Part shown: positions 25,148 through 33,366 of the stretch, piece after piece | Layout: the number at the start of each line of letters is the position of its first letter | Numbering within the stretch: position 1 is the first letter of the stretch | DNA from: Micromonospora sp. RHAY321 | GTDB lineage: Bacteria; Actinomycetota; Actinomycetes; Mycobacteriales; Micromonosporaceae | Direction of reading: 5' to 3' | DNA: 64,000 nucleotides | Assembly (NCBI RefSeq): GCF_023896955.1 | Contig: NZ_JAMHIW010000020.1 | Location: 1 to 64,000, forward strand | Notes under the pieces: generated by a model | Seen by the model: the letters and a program-made list of their open reading frames with translations, nothing else | What the model was told of the DNA's origin: nothing | Databases searched by the model: none | Program-made: the position numbers and the translations under genes

Positions 25148-26278
25148 ATGACCGACGTGACCTCCGCCGCCGCCGAGACCCGGCTGCGCCGTTCCCCGCT
25201 GCACGAGCGGCACACCGCCGCCGGCGCCAAGTTCGCCCCCTTCGGGGGCTGGGAGATGCCGCTGGAGTACGCCGGCGGCGGGGTGCTCAAGGAGCACACC
25301 GCCGTGCGTACCGCGGTGGGGGTCTTCGACGTGTCGCACCTGGGCAAGGCCCGGGTGAGCGGCCCCGGCGCGGCCGAGTTCGTCAACGCCTGCCTCAGCA
25401 ACGACCTGGGCCGGATCGGCCCCGGTCGGGCGCAGTACACGCTCTGCTGCGACGACGCCACCGGCGGCGTGGTGGACGACATCATCGCCTACCTGTACGC
25501 CGACGACCACGTCTTCCTCATCCCGAACGCGGCGAACACCGCCGAGGTGGTGCGCCGGTTGCGTGCCGCCGCCCCCGAGCAGGTGACCGTCACCGACGAG
25601 CACGAGGCGTACGCGGTGCTGGCCGTGCAGGGCCCGCGCTCGGCGGAGTTGCTGACCACCCTCGGTCTGCCCACCGAGCACGGCTACATGAGCTTCTCCG
25701 CCGCCAGCCTGGCCGGGGTGGAGCTGACGGTGTGCCGTACCGGCTACACCGGCGAGCTGGGCTACGAGCTGGTGGTACCGGCCGAGCACGCCGTCACGGT
25801 CTGGGACGCGCTCTTCGCCGCCGGCGAGGGCGTCGAGCTGCGTGCCTGCGGCCTGGCCGCCCGGGACACGCTGCGCACCGAGATGGGCTACCCGCTGCAC
25901 GGGCAGGACCTCTCCCTGGAGATCAGCCCCGTGCAGGCCCGCTCCGGCTGGGCGGTGGGCTGGGACAAGCCGGCCTTCTGGGGCCGCGACGCCCTGCTCG
26001 CCGAGAAGACCGCCGGCCCTCGGCGCACGCTGCGCGGCCTGGTGGCCGTCGACCGGGCCATTCCCCGGCCCGGGATGACCCTGCACGTCGGTGACGCGCA
26101 GGTCGGCACGGTGACCAGCGGCACCTTCTCGCCGACCCGCAAGCAGGGCGTCGCCCTGGCCCTGCTGGACACCGACGCCAAGCTCGCCGACGGCGACGTC
26201 GTGGACATCGAGATCCGCGGCCGCCGAGCCCCCATGCAGATCACCAAGCCCCCCTTCGTCACCCCCTCGGTGAAGTAA
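25148..26278 (+). CDS. gcvT: Aminomethyltransferase GcvT (glycine cleavage T protein)
   Basis: Tetrahydrofolate-dependent T protein of the glycine cleavage system, 376 residues; transfers the methylene carbon from the H-protein aminomethyl-lipoyl arm to THF and releases ammonia. The N-terminus has LHERHTAAGAKFAPFGGWEMPLEY and FDVSHLGKARVSG (conserved Asp/His region); the central QGPRSAELL and TGYTGELGYEL motifs are intact; the C-terminal barrel is complete with EIRGRRAPMQITKPPF. ATG 25148 is preferred over an in-frame start at 25109. Other gcv genes are not adjacent. The lipoate enzymes and E3 in this window also serve glycine cleavage. Confidence 0.96.
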   Translation: MTDVTSAAAETRLRRSPLHERHTAAGAKFAPFGGWEMPLEYAGGGVLKEHTAVRTAVGVFDVSHLGKARVSGPGAAEFVNACLSNDLGRIGPGRAQYTLCCDDATGGVVDDIIAYLYADDHVFLIPNAANTAEVVRRLRAAAPEQVTVTDEHEAYAVLAVQGPRSAELLTTLGLPTEHGYMSFSAASLAGVELTVCRTGYTGELGYELVVPAEHAVTVWDALFAAGEGVELRACGLAARDTLRTEMGYPLHGQDLSLEISPVQARSGWAVGWDKPAFWGRDALLAEKTAGPRRTLRGLVAVDRAIPRPGMTLHVGDAQVGTVTSGTFSPTRKQGVALALLDTDAKLADGDVVDIEIRGRRAPMQITKPPFVTPSVK

Positions 26279-26297
26279 CCGGGGGTGGGGCCGGGGG

Positions 26298-27587
26298 TCA
26301 GGGGGTGGGGGGTTCGCCGGAGTCCAGGACGGCCTGGGTCCAGCCGCCCTCGATGACGCCGGTGCCGTCCAGCACCGCCCAGTCGACCACGTCGGCCGCC
26401 TCCACCACGACCGGGGCGCCGATGCGGACCGAGGGGTCGCTGGCCGCGTCGCTGGCGCTGACACCGACGATCCGCTCCGGGGCGTCCCACGACGTGACAC
26501 CCGCCCACACGTACTCCGGGCCGTCGTCGCCGGGCAGGCCGTACTTGACCACCAGTTGCGACTCCGCCGGCAGTTGGCCGGCCACGAACCGGGCCCGGGC
26601 GTCACCCAGCGCGGCGCGGGCGGTGGCGACCGCCCGACTCATCGCGTCACCGGAGCGGGCGTAGCGCACGTCCGGCTGGATTCCCGCGAACAGCGTCGCG
26701 CAGGCGGCCGCGTAGTAGCGCCCGTCGGGACCGGGATGCCCCAGCGGCGGGCGCAGGCTGAGGAACGAGTCGGCCTCCGGGTCGGTCGCCGGGTCCAGCT
26801 CCAGGCGCAGCAGCACCGGAGCGGTCGCGCCGTGCTGGTCCGGGTTGCCGTACGCCACCGCGATGTCGTGCCCGGTCACCGTGGCCAGCACCGGCAACTG
26901 CACGAACGCCGGCACCTCCTCGCCGTTGAGCCCGTCGGTCCAGTCCCGCAGCAGCCGCCGAGCCGCCCCGGTCATCACCGCACCCCAGGCCCGGGTGAGG
27001 TGGTCGGGCACCCCCTGGGTCTGCAACTCCAGCAGTCCGAAGCGGCGCAGGCCCTTGGTGGTGAACCACAGACCCTCCACATCCGAGGAGTACGGCACCA
27101 GCACCCAGTCCACCAACCGGATCCGGCCCTGCTCGTCGGGCAGCGAGCGCAGCGCGGTCGCCGGGTCGAGGAACTGGAGGCCGAAGACGTCCACCACGTC
27201 GCTGTCGACGGACTCCGCCACCGCCGCCGCGACCGCGCGGGCCGACCACTCGTGCGCCGGCGGCCAGCCCGGCCGGTACTCGGCCTGCACCACCACCAGG
27301 TGGCTCGCCGCGGCCAGCCGCGCCAACTGCGCCTCGGTGGCGCCGAACGCGGTGAGCAGATCCGGCGGCAGCTCGGGGAACTCCGTGATCGGCCGGGTGT
27401 CCACGCTCATCAGCGGGCTGTCGAGCATCTGTCGGGCCAGGCCGTGCACCGGTTCGGCCAGCCGGCCGGTCAGGGCCGCCACAGCGGTCTTGGGGCTGAC
27501 CTTCGGCAGCCCGGCCATCGGCACCAGGTAGGTCGCGCTGAGCGACTCCGGAACCGGTACGGGCAGGAAGTCGTCCGTGATGAGCAT
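26298..27587 (-). CDS. DUF2314 domain protein
   Basis: A 429-residue soluble protein of unknown function. The C-terminal ~100 residues (PEYVWAGVTSWDAPERIVGVSASDA through VDWAVLDGTGVIEGGWTQ) match DUF2314, with its characteristic WAVLDGTG-IEGGWT end. The larger N-terminal part resembles actinobacterial proteins of the same architecture, with no catalytic motif recognised; a DUF4026-like fold is possible. No signal peptide or membrane segment is seen. It converges with gcvT (19-base gap) and is transcribed divergently from no near gene; the next upstream gene, cobS, is on the same strand. Confidence 0.8.
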   Translation of the reverse strand: MLITDDFLPVPVPESLSATYLVPMAGLPKVSPKTAVAALTGRLAEPVHGLARQMLDSPLMSVDTRPITEFPELPPDLLTAFGATEAQLARLAAASHLVVVQAEYRPGWPPAHEWSARAVAAAVAESVDSDVVDVFGLQFLDPATALRSLPDEQGRIRLVDWVLVPYSSDVEGLWFTTKGLRRFGLLELQTQGVPDHLTRAWGAVMTGAARRLLRDWTDGLNGEEVPAFVQLPVLATVTGHDIAVAYGNPDQHGATAPVLLRLELDPATDPEADSFLSLRPPLGHPGPDGRYYAAACATLFAGIQPDVRYARSGDAMSRAVATARAALGDARARFVAGQLPAESQLVVKYGLPGDDGPEYVWAGVTSWDAPERIVGVSASDAASDPSVRIGAPVVVEAADVVDWAVLDGTGVIEGGWTQAVLDSGEPPTP

Positions 27588-27652
27588 TCTTGTCCCCCGG
27601 TGGCGGCGCCGGTGCTGTCGAGGCGAACGCTACCCGGCCCGCCTCGCCCGGT

Positions 27653-28426
27653 TCAGCCGGACAGCACCAGACCCAGGTAGACCAGCGTGGTGACCACCTC
27701 GACGGTCGCGCCGAGCACGTCGCCGGTGATCCCGCCGAGCCGGCGTACCACGTGGGTGAGCAGCGGCACCGCGACGGCGAGCGCTCCGGCGACGGCCAGT
27801 GGCCCCTGCCACGGCCGGCCCGGCACCGCGGGCACCGCCAGCAGCACGACGGCGACCGCGCCGGCGGCCAGCGCCAGCGGGCCGACCGTTCCGGCCACCA
27901 TGGCTCCCAGGCCGTCCGGCCGGGCCGCCGGTACGCCCCGCCGGCAGGCCACCGTCACGCCCAGCCGCCCGGCGGCGGTCGCCGTGACCACCGCCGCGAC
28001 GCAGGCGGGCCAGGACCGCCCGGCGAGCTCGGCGAGTGCCGCCGCCTGCACCAGCAGGACCACCACCAGGGCGACCACCCCGAACGGGCCGACGTCCGGC
28101 TTCTTCATGATCTCCAGCGCGGCGGCGCCCCGCCGGTACGAGCCGAGCGCGTCCACGGTGTCGGCCAGCCCGTCCAGGTGCAGACCTCGGGTCAGCAGGG
28201 CGGCGGCGCCCACCGTCACGCCGGCGGCCACCAGCGGGGGAGCGAGCGCACCGGCCAACAGCAGGACACCGGCCAGCAGCGCGCCGAGCAGCACCCCGAC
28301 CGCCGGGGCGAGCGCCATCGCGGTGCCCGCCACCGGGCGGTCGATCCGCCCGGCCCGCACCGGCAGGATGCTGAACGTGGTGACCGCCAGCCGGGCCCCC
28401 GCGGCGAGCCGCGACTCAGCCGGCAC
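27653..28426 (-). CDS. cobS: Adenosylcobinamide-GDP ribazoletransferase CobS
   Basis: Integral membrane cobalamin synthase of 257 residues that joins adenosylcobinamide-GDP with alpha-ribazole in the last steps of B12 nucleotide-loop assembly. About six hydrophobic segments are present. The family motif RGLHLDGLADTVDALGS (with the Asp cluster thought to bind Mg2+) and the following MKKPDVGPFGVVALV are unmistakable. The start overlaps the 3' end of the upstream cobU-cobT gene by 11 bases (28416-28426), indicating translational coupling and matching pathway order. Confidence 0.96.
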   Translation of the reverse strand: MPAESRLAAGARLAVTTFSILPVRAGRIDRPVAGTAMALAPAVGVLLGALLAGVLLLAGALAPPLVAAGVTVGAAALLTRGLHLDGLADTVDALGSYRRGAAALEIMKKPDVGPFGVVALVVVLLVQAAALAELAGRSWPACVAAVVTATAAGRLGVTVACRRGVPAARPDGLGAMVAGTVGPLALAAGAVAVVLLAVPAVPGRPWQGPLAVAGALAVAVPLLTHVVRRLGGITGDVLGATVEVVTTLVYLGLVLSG

Positions 28427-30329
28427 GCCAGCCCGACGCGGCCTGCTCGTCCGCCCCGGTGGTGGCCGGGCCCGGTCCGTCCGGTTCGGGCTCGACGAAC
28501 TCCGGGTCGGTGTACTCCGGCTCGGTGGGCTCCGGGGCGCCGGACTCCGGCTGCTCGTGGTCCGGCTCTCCGGTGGCCAGCGACGGGTGGACCGGCAGCG
28601 CGGCGGCCAGCGCCAGCACCGAGCGCAGCAGCGGGAGCGCGACCAGCGCGTTCGCCCCCTCGCCGAGGTCCAGCCGCAGGTCGAGCAGCGGGGTGATGCC
28701 GAGCACGTCGGCGGCCAGCCGCACCGCCGGGTGCCCGCCGTGGTCGGCGAGCAGGCACCAGTGCCGCGCCTGCCCGGCCAGATCGCGGCTGACCATGCCG
28801 GCGGCCAGGCCGACCGGCCCGTCCAGCAGCACCGGTACCCGGCGGGCGGTGGCCCCGAGCAGCACGCCGGTGGCGACCGCCACGTCGCCGCCGCCCAGTT
28901 CGGCCAGCACGTCCTTGGCGCTGCGCGGGGAGCGACGGGTGCGGTGCAGCGCGTCGCGTACCGTCGCGCAGCGGATCATCCAGGCCGCGTCGTCGATCTC
29001 GCCGGAGTCGGTGATCACCCGGCTGAGCACGGCCTGCGGCTCGGCGCCCGCCGTGGCCGCCAGCACCGCCGCGGCGGCCGCCTCGGTGCCGGCGCCGCAC
29101 GCGCCCAGCACGAGCAGCTCCACGCCGGCGTCGGCGGCCTGCTCGGCCAACCGCCAGCCGTAGCGCAGTGCGGACTCCACCTGCTCCGGGGCGAGCGCCG
29201 GCTGGTCCTCGATCGGGGCGGCGGCCGGAGTGTCCACCACCTGCAGGCTGGCACCACTCTCGGCGGCCAGCCGGGCCAGCGCACCCTGGCCGGCGCGGGC
29301 CTGCGCGGCCCGGCGCGCCGAATCCCCGGCCACGGCGCCGGCGGACGCCCCGCCGGCGTGGTCGCCGTGCAGCAGCAGCACCCGTACCGAACTCCAGGCG
29401 ACCGGGGTCGGGGTGCCCTGGGTGGCCGCGGCGAAGCCGACCACCCGGTCGAGCACGCCCAGCCCGGCACCGGGAACGTCGAGGGTGGCCAGCCGGTCCA
29501 CCGCCTGCGGCCCGGTGTGCTCGTCGGGCATCGGCAGCTCCATGCCGGGCTGGATGACCAGCCCGGTGGCCACCATCGGCAGCGCCATGGTCGGTGCGGC
29601 CCAGGGGTTGCCGGGCTCCTGGTTGGGGGCGACCGGCGGCGTGTGGGTCAGCACGTCCGGCAGCTGCACCTCGGGGGTGGGCTCGCTGTCGGCCAGGCTG
29701 ACGCCGACGGGCGCGGAGACGACCGCCCCGGAGCCGACCGACGCCGTCGCGGTCGCGGTCTCCGACGTGCTCGCGGGTGCGACGGCCGGCTTCAGCCAGA
29801 CCGGCTGACCGGCGACCACCAGCACCACCGCGTCGCAGGCGTCCGCCACCGCGCGGTTGGCCGCGCCGAGCGCGTCGGTGAACGCCCGGCCCAGCGGCGT
29901 GGTCGGCACCAGTGACAGCCCCACCTCGGGGCTGACCAGCACCACCCGTGCCGAGCACCCGCGCAGCGCCTCGGCCAGCTCGGCGATCGTCGCGAGGTCG
30001 TCGGCGGGCTGGTGATCCGGGTCGAGCAGCACCGTCACCCAGCCGCCCAGGTCGTCCACGAGCAGCGTCTCGTTGGGCTGGGCGGACTCGAGCACGTCGG
30101 CCAGACGCCGCGGGTCGGCGGCGGTCTCCTCGGTGGTCCAGCTGCCCGGCCGTCGGGCGCGGTGCGCCGCGAGCCGGGTCGCCCACTCGGTGTCCTCCGG
30201 GTCCCCCTCGGGCGCGGTGGCGAGGTAGCGGACCACCGGCGCGTCGGTGACCAGGGACTCGGCGAACTCGGACTTGCCGGACCGGATACCGCCGAGCACC
30301 AGGACCGTGTTCCACCCGTCAACGGACAT
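28416..30329 (-). CDS. Fused CobU kinase/guanylyltransferase and CobT phosphoribosyltransferase
   Basis: A 637-residue fusion of two nucleotide-loop enzymes. Residues about 1-190 are CobU: P-loop GGIRSGKSEFAE (residues 13-24), LVDDLGGWVT, and VLVSPEVGLSLVPTTPLGR, the phosphate- and guanylate-handling motifs. A Pro/Thr-rich linker of about 75 residues follows. The C-terminal half (about 270-610) is CobT, which makes alpha-ribazole phosphate from nicotinate mononucleotide and dimethylbenzimidazole: LLLHGDHAGGAS, LLVLGACGAGTEAAAAAV, and the catalytic Glu region LDLRLDLGEGANALVALPLL. The last ~40 residues are an acidic Glu/Pro tail. With CobS translated next, three consecutive activities come from two coupled genes. 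No cobalamin riboswitch is seen upstream. Confidence 0.93.
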   Translation of the reverse strand: MSVDGWNTVLVLGGIRSGKSEFAESLVTDAPVVRYLATAPEGDPEDTEWATRLAAHRARRPGSWTTEETAADPRRLADVLESAQPNETLLVDDLGGWVTVLLDPDHQPADDLATIAELAEALRGCSARVVLVSPEVGLSLVPTTPLGRAFTDALGAANRAVADACDAVVLVVAGQPVWLKPAVAPASTSETATATASVGSGAVVSAPVGVSLADSEPTPEVQLPDVLTHTPPVAPNQEPGNPWAAPTMALPMVATGLVIQPGMELPMPDEHTGPQAVDRLATLDVPGAGLGVLDRVVGFAAATQGTPTPVAWSSVRVLLLHGDHAGGASAGAVAGDSARRAAQARAGQGALARLAAESGASLQVVDTPAAAPIEDQPALAPEQVESALRYGWRLAEQAADAGVELLVLGACGAGTEAAAAAVLAATAGAEPQAVLSRVITDSGEIDDAAWMIRCATVRDALHRTRRSPRSAKDVLAELGGGDVAVATGVLLGATARRVPVLLDGPVGLAAGMVSRDLAGQARHWCLLADHGGHPAVRLAADVLGITPLLDLRLDLGEGANALVALPLLRSVLALAAALPVHPSLATGEPDHEQPESGAPEPTEPEYTDPEFVEPEPDGPGPATTGADEQAASGWRAG

Positions 30330-30389
30330 GCCCGTACCTTAAGGCCGCCCGGTGTCCCGCTGCCTGCCGGCCCGGCGCTCGCGATGTGG

Positions 30390-32159
30390 TCAGCCGCAGT
30401 GTTCGAACCCGCTGCCGTAGCTGACCCCGCCGGTGGCGCCGCCCCACTTCACACACTTTCCGGCAGCGCTGGCCCGTACCGGCCCGGCGTAGTAGTCGAA
30501 GGACCCGCTGTCGGTGCTGCGGGTACCCCCCTGCACCTCCAGGTACGCCGAGACCGCCGACCGTGTGCCGACCGCGGTGTCCTTGAGGGTGACCACGCAG
30601 TTGGCGCCGCTGCCGGAGTGGTAGAGCAGGTAGACCCGGCCCTTGCGGCGGCCGTCACCGCCGGTCAACGTCGCCGAGTCGATCACCTGGTAGCCGCTGC
30701 CGCACGCCTGCGCCGCCGTGTACGGGTTGGGCCGCTCCACCGGGCTGCCACCGGACGTCGGCCTGCTGCTGGCGGACCCGGTGGGTGTGCTCCCCGGTGC
30801 CGTGGTGCGGGGGGCCGGGTCACCGCTGGCCGGCGCGCCGGGTTCGCCGCCGGTGCCGGTCGGGTCGGCGGTCGCGCTGCGGCTGGCGCCCGGCGTGCCG
30901 CTCGGCCGGAGCCCCGGGGTGGTCGCGTCGCCGCTCGGCGCCGGGACGTCCGAGGCCGACGCGGACTCGCCGGCCAGCGCCGGCGGAAGCTCCCTGCCGC
31001 CGGGCTCCCCGTCGGGTCGCAGTACCGCCACGGCCACGGCGACCAGCGCGACGAGGGCGACCACACCGGCGCCGACCAGCAGTGGCAGACGCCGTCCCGC
31101 CGAGCCCGGCCGGAGCGCGTCCTCCCGCGTCGGCCGGGTCCCCGTCGGTTCGCTCGCCAGGGCGACGAGGGGACGGGGGTCCGTCGGCGGGGCCGGCGTC
31201 GGCGCGGACGGCGGCGCGGGGGTCGGCGACGCGGGGGTCGGGACGGGCGGCGGGGTCGGGATCGGGGCGCCCGGGGTGGGGGCGGCCACCGCCCACGGTG
31301 GGCGGGCGGCGAGCGGGATGCTGGCCAGGGTCGCGTCGCGCGCGTCGGCGGCGGCGCCAGCCAGCTCGGCGGCGCTGCCGAAGCGGTCCTCGGGGCGCTT
31401 GGCCAGCGCGCGGGCGACCACCGCCGCCACGGCCGGCGGGGTGTCCGCCGGCAGCGGCGCCGGTTCCTCCTGCGCGTGCCGCAGCGCCACGGCGAGAGGG
31501 TTGTCCCCGTCGAACGGCGGCTGTCCGGCCAGGCAGAAGTACGCCACCGCGCCGAGCGCGTAGACGTCGGTGGCGGGGGAGACCTGCTGGCCGGTGGCCT
31601 GCTCGGGCGACATGTACGAGGCGGTGCCGAGCACCATGTTCGCGGCGGTGAGCCCCGCCATGGTGTTGGAGCGGGCGATGCCGAAGTCGACCAGCACCAC
31701 CCGACCGTCGGCCTTGATCAGCAGGTTGCCCGGCTTCACGTCCCGGTGCACGATGCCGGCGAGGTGGGCGGTGTGCAGCGCGTCCGCCGCCTGCGCCAGC
31801 ACCGACATGGTGGTCGCCGGGTCCAGTCGGCCCGTCCCGCGCACCCGGGCGGACAACGGCTCGCCCTCGACGTACTCCATCACCAGGTAGTCGACCCGGC
31901 TGCCGTCGGCCAGCACGGCCTGCCCGACGTCGTGCACGGCCACCACGCCGGCGTGCCGCAGCGCCGCCAACATCCGCGCCTCGGCCCGGAACCGGGCGGT
32001 GAACTCCGGGTCGGCGACCAGCGACGGCAGCAGCACCTTCACCGCCACCTCGCGTTCCAGCAGCACGTCGGTGCCGCGCCAGACCGCGCCCATCCCGCCC
32101 GTCGCCACCCGTTCGCCCAGCCGGTACCGGTCCCCGAGCAGCACTCCCCGTGTCAGCAC
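30390..32159 (-). CDS. Membrane Ser/Thr protein kinase with SapA-like outer domain
   Basis: A 589-residue eukaryotic-type kinase. The kinase domain occupies residues about 12-270: glycine loop VATGGMGAVW, ATP-binding Lys41 in VAVKVLL, catalytic loop VHRDVKPGNLL, DFGIARS and the APE-like MSPEQATG. A Pro/Thr/Ala-rich juxtamembrane region leads to one membrane segment (about residues 356-380, LLVGAGVVALVALVAVAVAV). The extracellular part has a Ser/Pro/Gly linker, then a ~115-residue domain with four Cys (AQACGSGYQVI, ANCVVTLK, GKCVKWGG, FEHCG) that closely resembles Streptomyces spore-associated protein A as I recall it. This is the presumed sensor. It is divergent from the small 66-residue gene. 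Confidence 0.9.
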   Translation of the reverse strand: MLTRGVLLGDRYRLGERVATGGMGAVWRGTDVLLEREVAVKVLLPSLVADPEFTARFRAEARMLAALRHAGVVAVHDVGQAVLADGSRVDYLVMEYVEGEPLSARVRGTGRLDPATTMSVLAQAADALHTAHLAGIVHRDVKPGNLLIKADGRVVLVDFGIARSNTMAGLTAANMVLGTASYMSPEQATGQQVSPATDVYALGAVAYFCLAGQPPFDGDNPLAVALRHAQEEPAPLPADTPPAVAAVVARALAKRPEDRFGSAAELAGAAADARDATLASIPLAARPPWAVAAPTPGAPIPTPPPVPTPASPTPAPPSAPTPAPPTDPRPLVALASEPTGTRPTREDALRPGSAGRRLPLLVGAGVVALVALVAVAVAVLRPDGEPGGRELPPALAGESASASDVPAPSGDATTPGLRPSGTPGASRSATADPTGTGGEPGAPASGDPAPRTTAPGSTPTGSASSRPTSGGSPVERPNPYTAAQACGSGYQVIDSATLTGGDGRRKGRVYLLYHSGSGANCVVTLKDTAVGTRSAVSAYLEVQGGTRSTDSGSFDYYAGPVRASAAGKCVKWGGATGGVSYGSGFEHCG

Positions 32160-32305
32160 CGAGCCACCGTACCGGCCCGCGTCGACGGGGATTGATCAAC
32201 CCGTGGGTCGCGGCCGAGGGCGAGCGAGCGGTCGTTGCGCGCCGGGCCGACTACGCTGGCGAGGGTTCGTCCCACGGGGACATCAGCGGCGAGGGGAGAC
32301 GCGGC

Positions 32306-32506
32306 ATGGCGTGGAGCTGGCGGTACGAGGGCACGGACGGCCAGGCGGTCGAGGGACCGGCGGAGTCGTTCGGCAGCCAGGCCGACGCCGAATCCTGGAT
32401 CGGTCAGACCTGGCGGGAGCTCGCGGCGTCCGGCGTCACCTCGGTCGCGCTCGTCGAAGACGACCGGGTGGACTACCGGATGAGCCTGCTGCCCACGGCC
32501 GAGTGA
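32306..32506 (+). CDS. Small conserved protein, 66 aa
   Basis: A short acidic soluble protein of unknown function, MAWSWRYEGTDGQAVEGPAE and onward, with Trp-rich ends, an amphipathic helix (ADAESWIGQTWRELAASG) and a VALVEDDRVDY strand. ATG 32306 follows GAGGGGAG at good spacing. Its stop codon overlaps the start of the site-2 protease gene by one base (TGATG), which means translational coupling; the two proteins are probably functionally linked. This pair of genes is recognisable in other Micromonosporaceae from memory. Confidence 0.8.
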   Translation: MAWSWRYEGTDGQAVEGPAESFGSQADAESWIGQTWRELAASGVTSVALVEDDRVDYRMSLLPTAE

Positions 32507-33303
32507 TGGGCTACGACCGGCCGGGCGGGGAACGGCTGGTGCTCGGGGTGCCACGGGCGGCGTTCCGGCCCAGCCCGGTCTTCCTCGGCCTGGTCGCCCT
32601 CTTCGTGGTCAGCGGCGTGCTGACCTGGAAGGGGTACGGCAGCGTCCGGTTCGACGTGTTCCTCTTCGTGGTCTCCGGCTGGCTGGTGTCACTCTGCCTG
32701 CACGAGTACGCCCACGCGGTGGTGGCCTTCCGCGCCGGCGACCGGGACATCGCCCACCGCGGCTACCTGACGCTCAACCCGTTGAAGTACACCCACCCGC
32801 TGCTGTCGATCGTGCTGCCGGTCGTGGTGGTGCTGCTCGGCGGCATCGGCCTGCCCGGCGGCGCGGTGTGGGTGGACCGGCACGCCATCCCGGGCCGGCT
32901 GCGGCACACCCTGGTCAGCCTCGCCGGCCCGGCGACCAACGTGTTGTTCACGCTGGTGCTGGTCGCGGCGATACGGATCGGCGCACCGGCGGGCGGCCCG
33001 GTGGAGTTCTGGGCCGGAGTGGCGCTGCTGGCCTTCCTCCAGCTCACCGCGAGCGTGCTGAACCTTCTGCCGGTCCCCGGCCTGGACGGCGGCAACATGA
33101 TCCAGCCGTGGCTCAACCCGCAGTGGCGCCGGATGTACGACCTGTTCGCCCCGTACGGCTTCCTGCTGCTCTTCGCGCTGCTGTGGAACCCGCGCATCGG
33201 CGGCTGGTTCTTCGACGGGGTCTTCGCCGTGGGAGACGCCCTGGGCCTGCCCTCCTGGCTGTACGCGACCGGCCTTCAGCTGATCCGCTTCTGGCAGGGC
33301 TGA
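32506..33303 (+). CDS. Site-2 protease family (M50) membrane metalloprotease
   Basis: A 265-residue intramembrane zinc metalloprotease homologue. The zinc motif HEYAH (HExxH) is at residues 66-70 in the second membrane segment, and the third zinc ligand is in LLPVPGLDGGNM near residue 194. About six hydrophobic segments are seen and no PDZ domain, so it is a minimal S2P. The long upstream frame to 31999 is antisense to the kinase gene and is rejected; ATG 32506 overlaps the stop of the 66-residue gene. Substrates (for example an anti-sigma factor) cannot be predicted. It is followed by a strong terminator. Confidence 0.92.
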   Translation: MGYDRPGGERLVLGVPRAAFRPSPVFLGLVALFVVSGVLTWKGYGSVRFDVFLFVVSGWLVSLCLHEYAHAVVAFRAGDRDIAHRGYLTLNPLKYTHPLLSIVLPVVVVLLGGIGLPGGAVWVDRHAIPGRLRHTLVSLAGPATNVLFTLVLVAAIRIGAPAGGPVEFWAGVALLAFLQLTASVLNLLPVPGLDGGNMIQPWLNPQWRRMYDLFAPYGFLLLFALLWNPRIGGWFFDGVFAVGDALGLPSWLYATGLQLIRFWQG

Positions 33304-33311
33304 CCCCGCCA

Positions 33312-33349
33312 CACCGATCCAGGGTCTGTCGCCAGACCCTGGATCGGTG
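33312..33349. terminator. Bidirectional terminator after site-2 protease gene
   Basis: CACCGATCCAGGGTCTG (33312-33328) pairs perfectly with CAGACCCTGGATCGGTG (33333-33349), loop TCGC. It lies between two convergent genes. Confidence 0.9.
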
Positions 33350-33366
33350 CGGTCGAGAGCCGAGCG

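Noticed and set aside
30330..30389. Possible cobalamin riboswitch before the cobU-cobT gene
   Set aside because: The leader gap is about 60 bases, and neither the B12-box nor the size of a cobalamin riboswitch is present.
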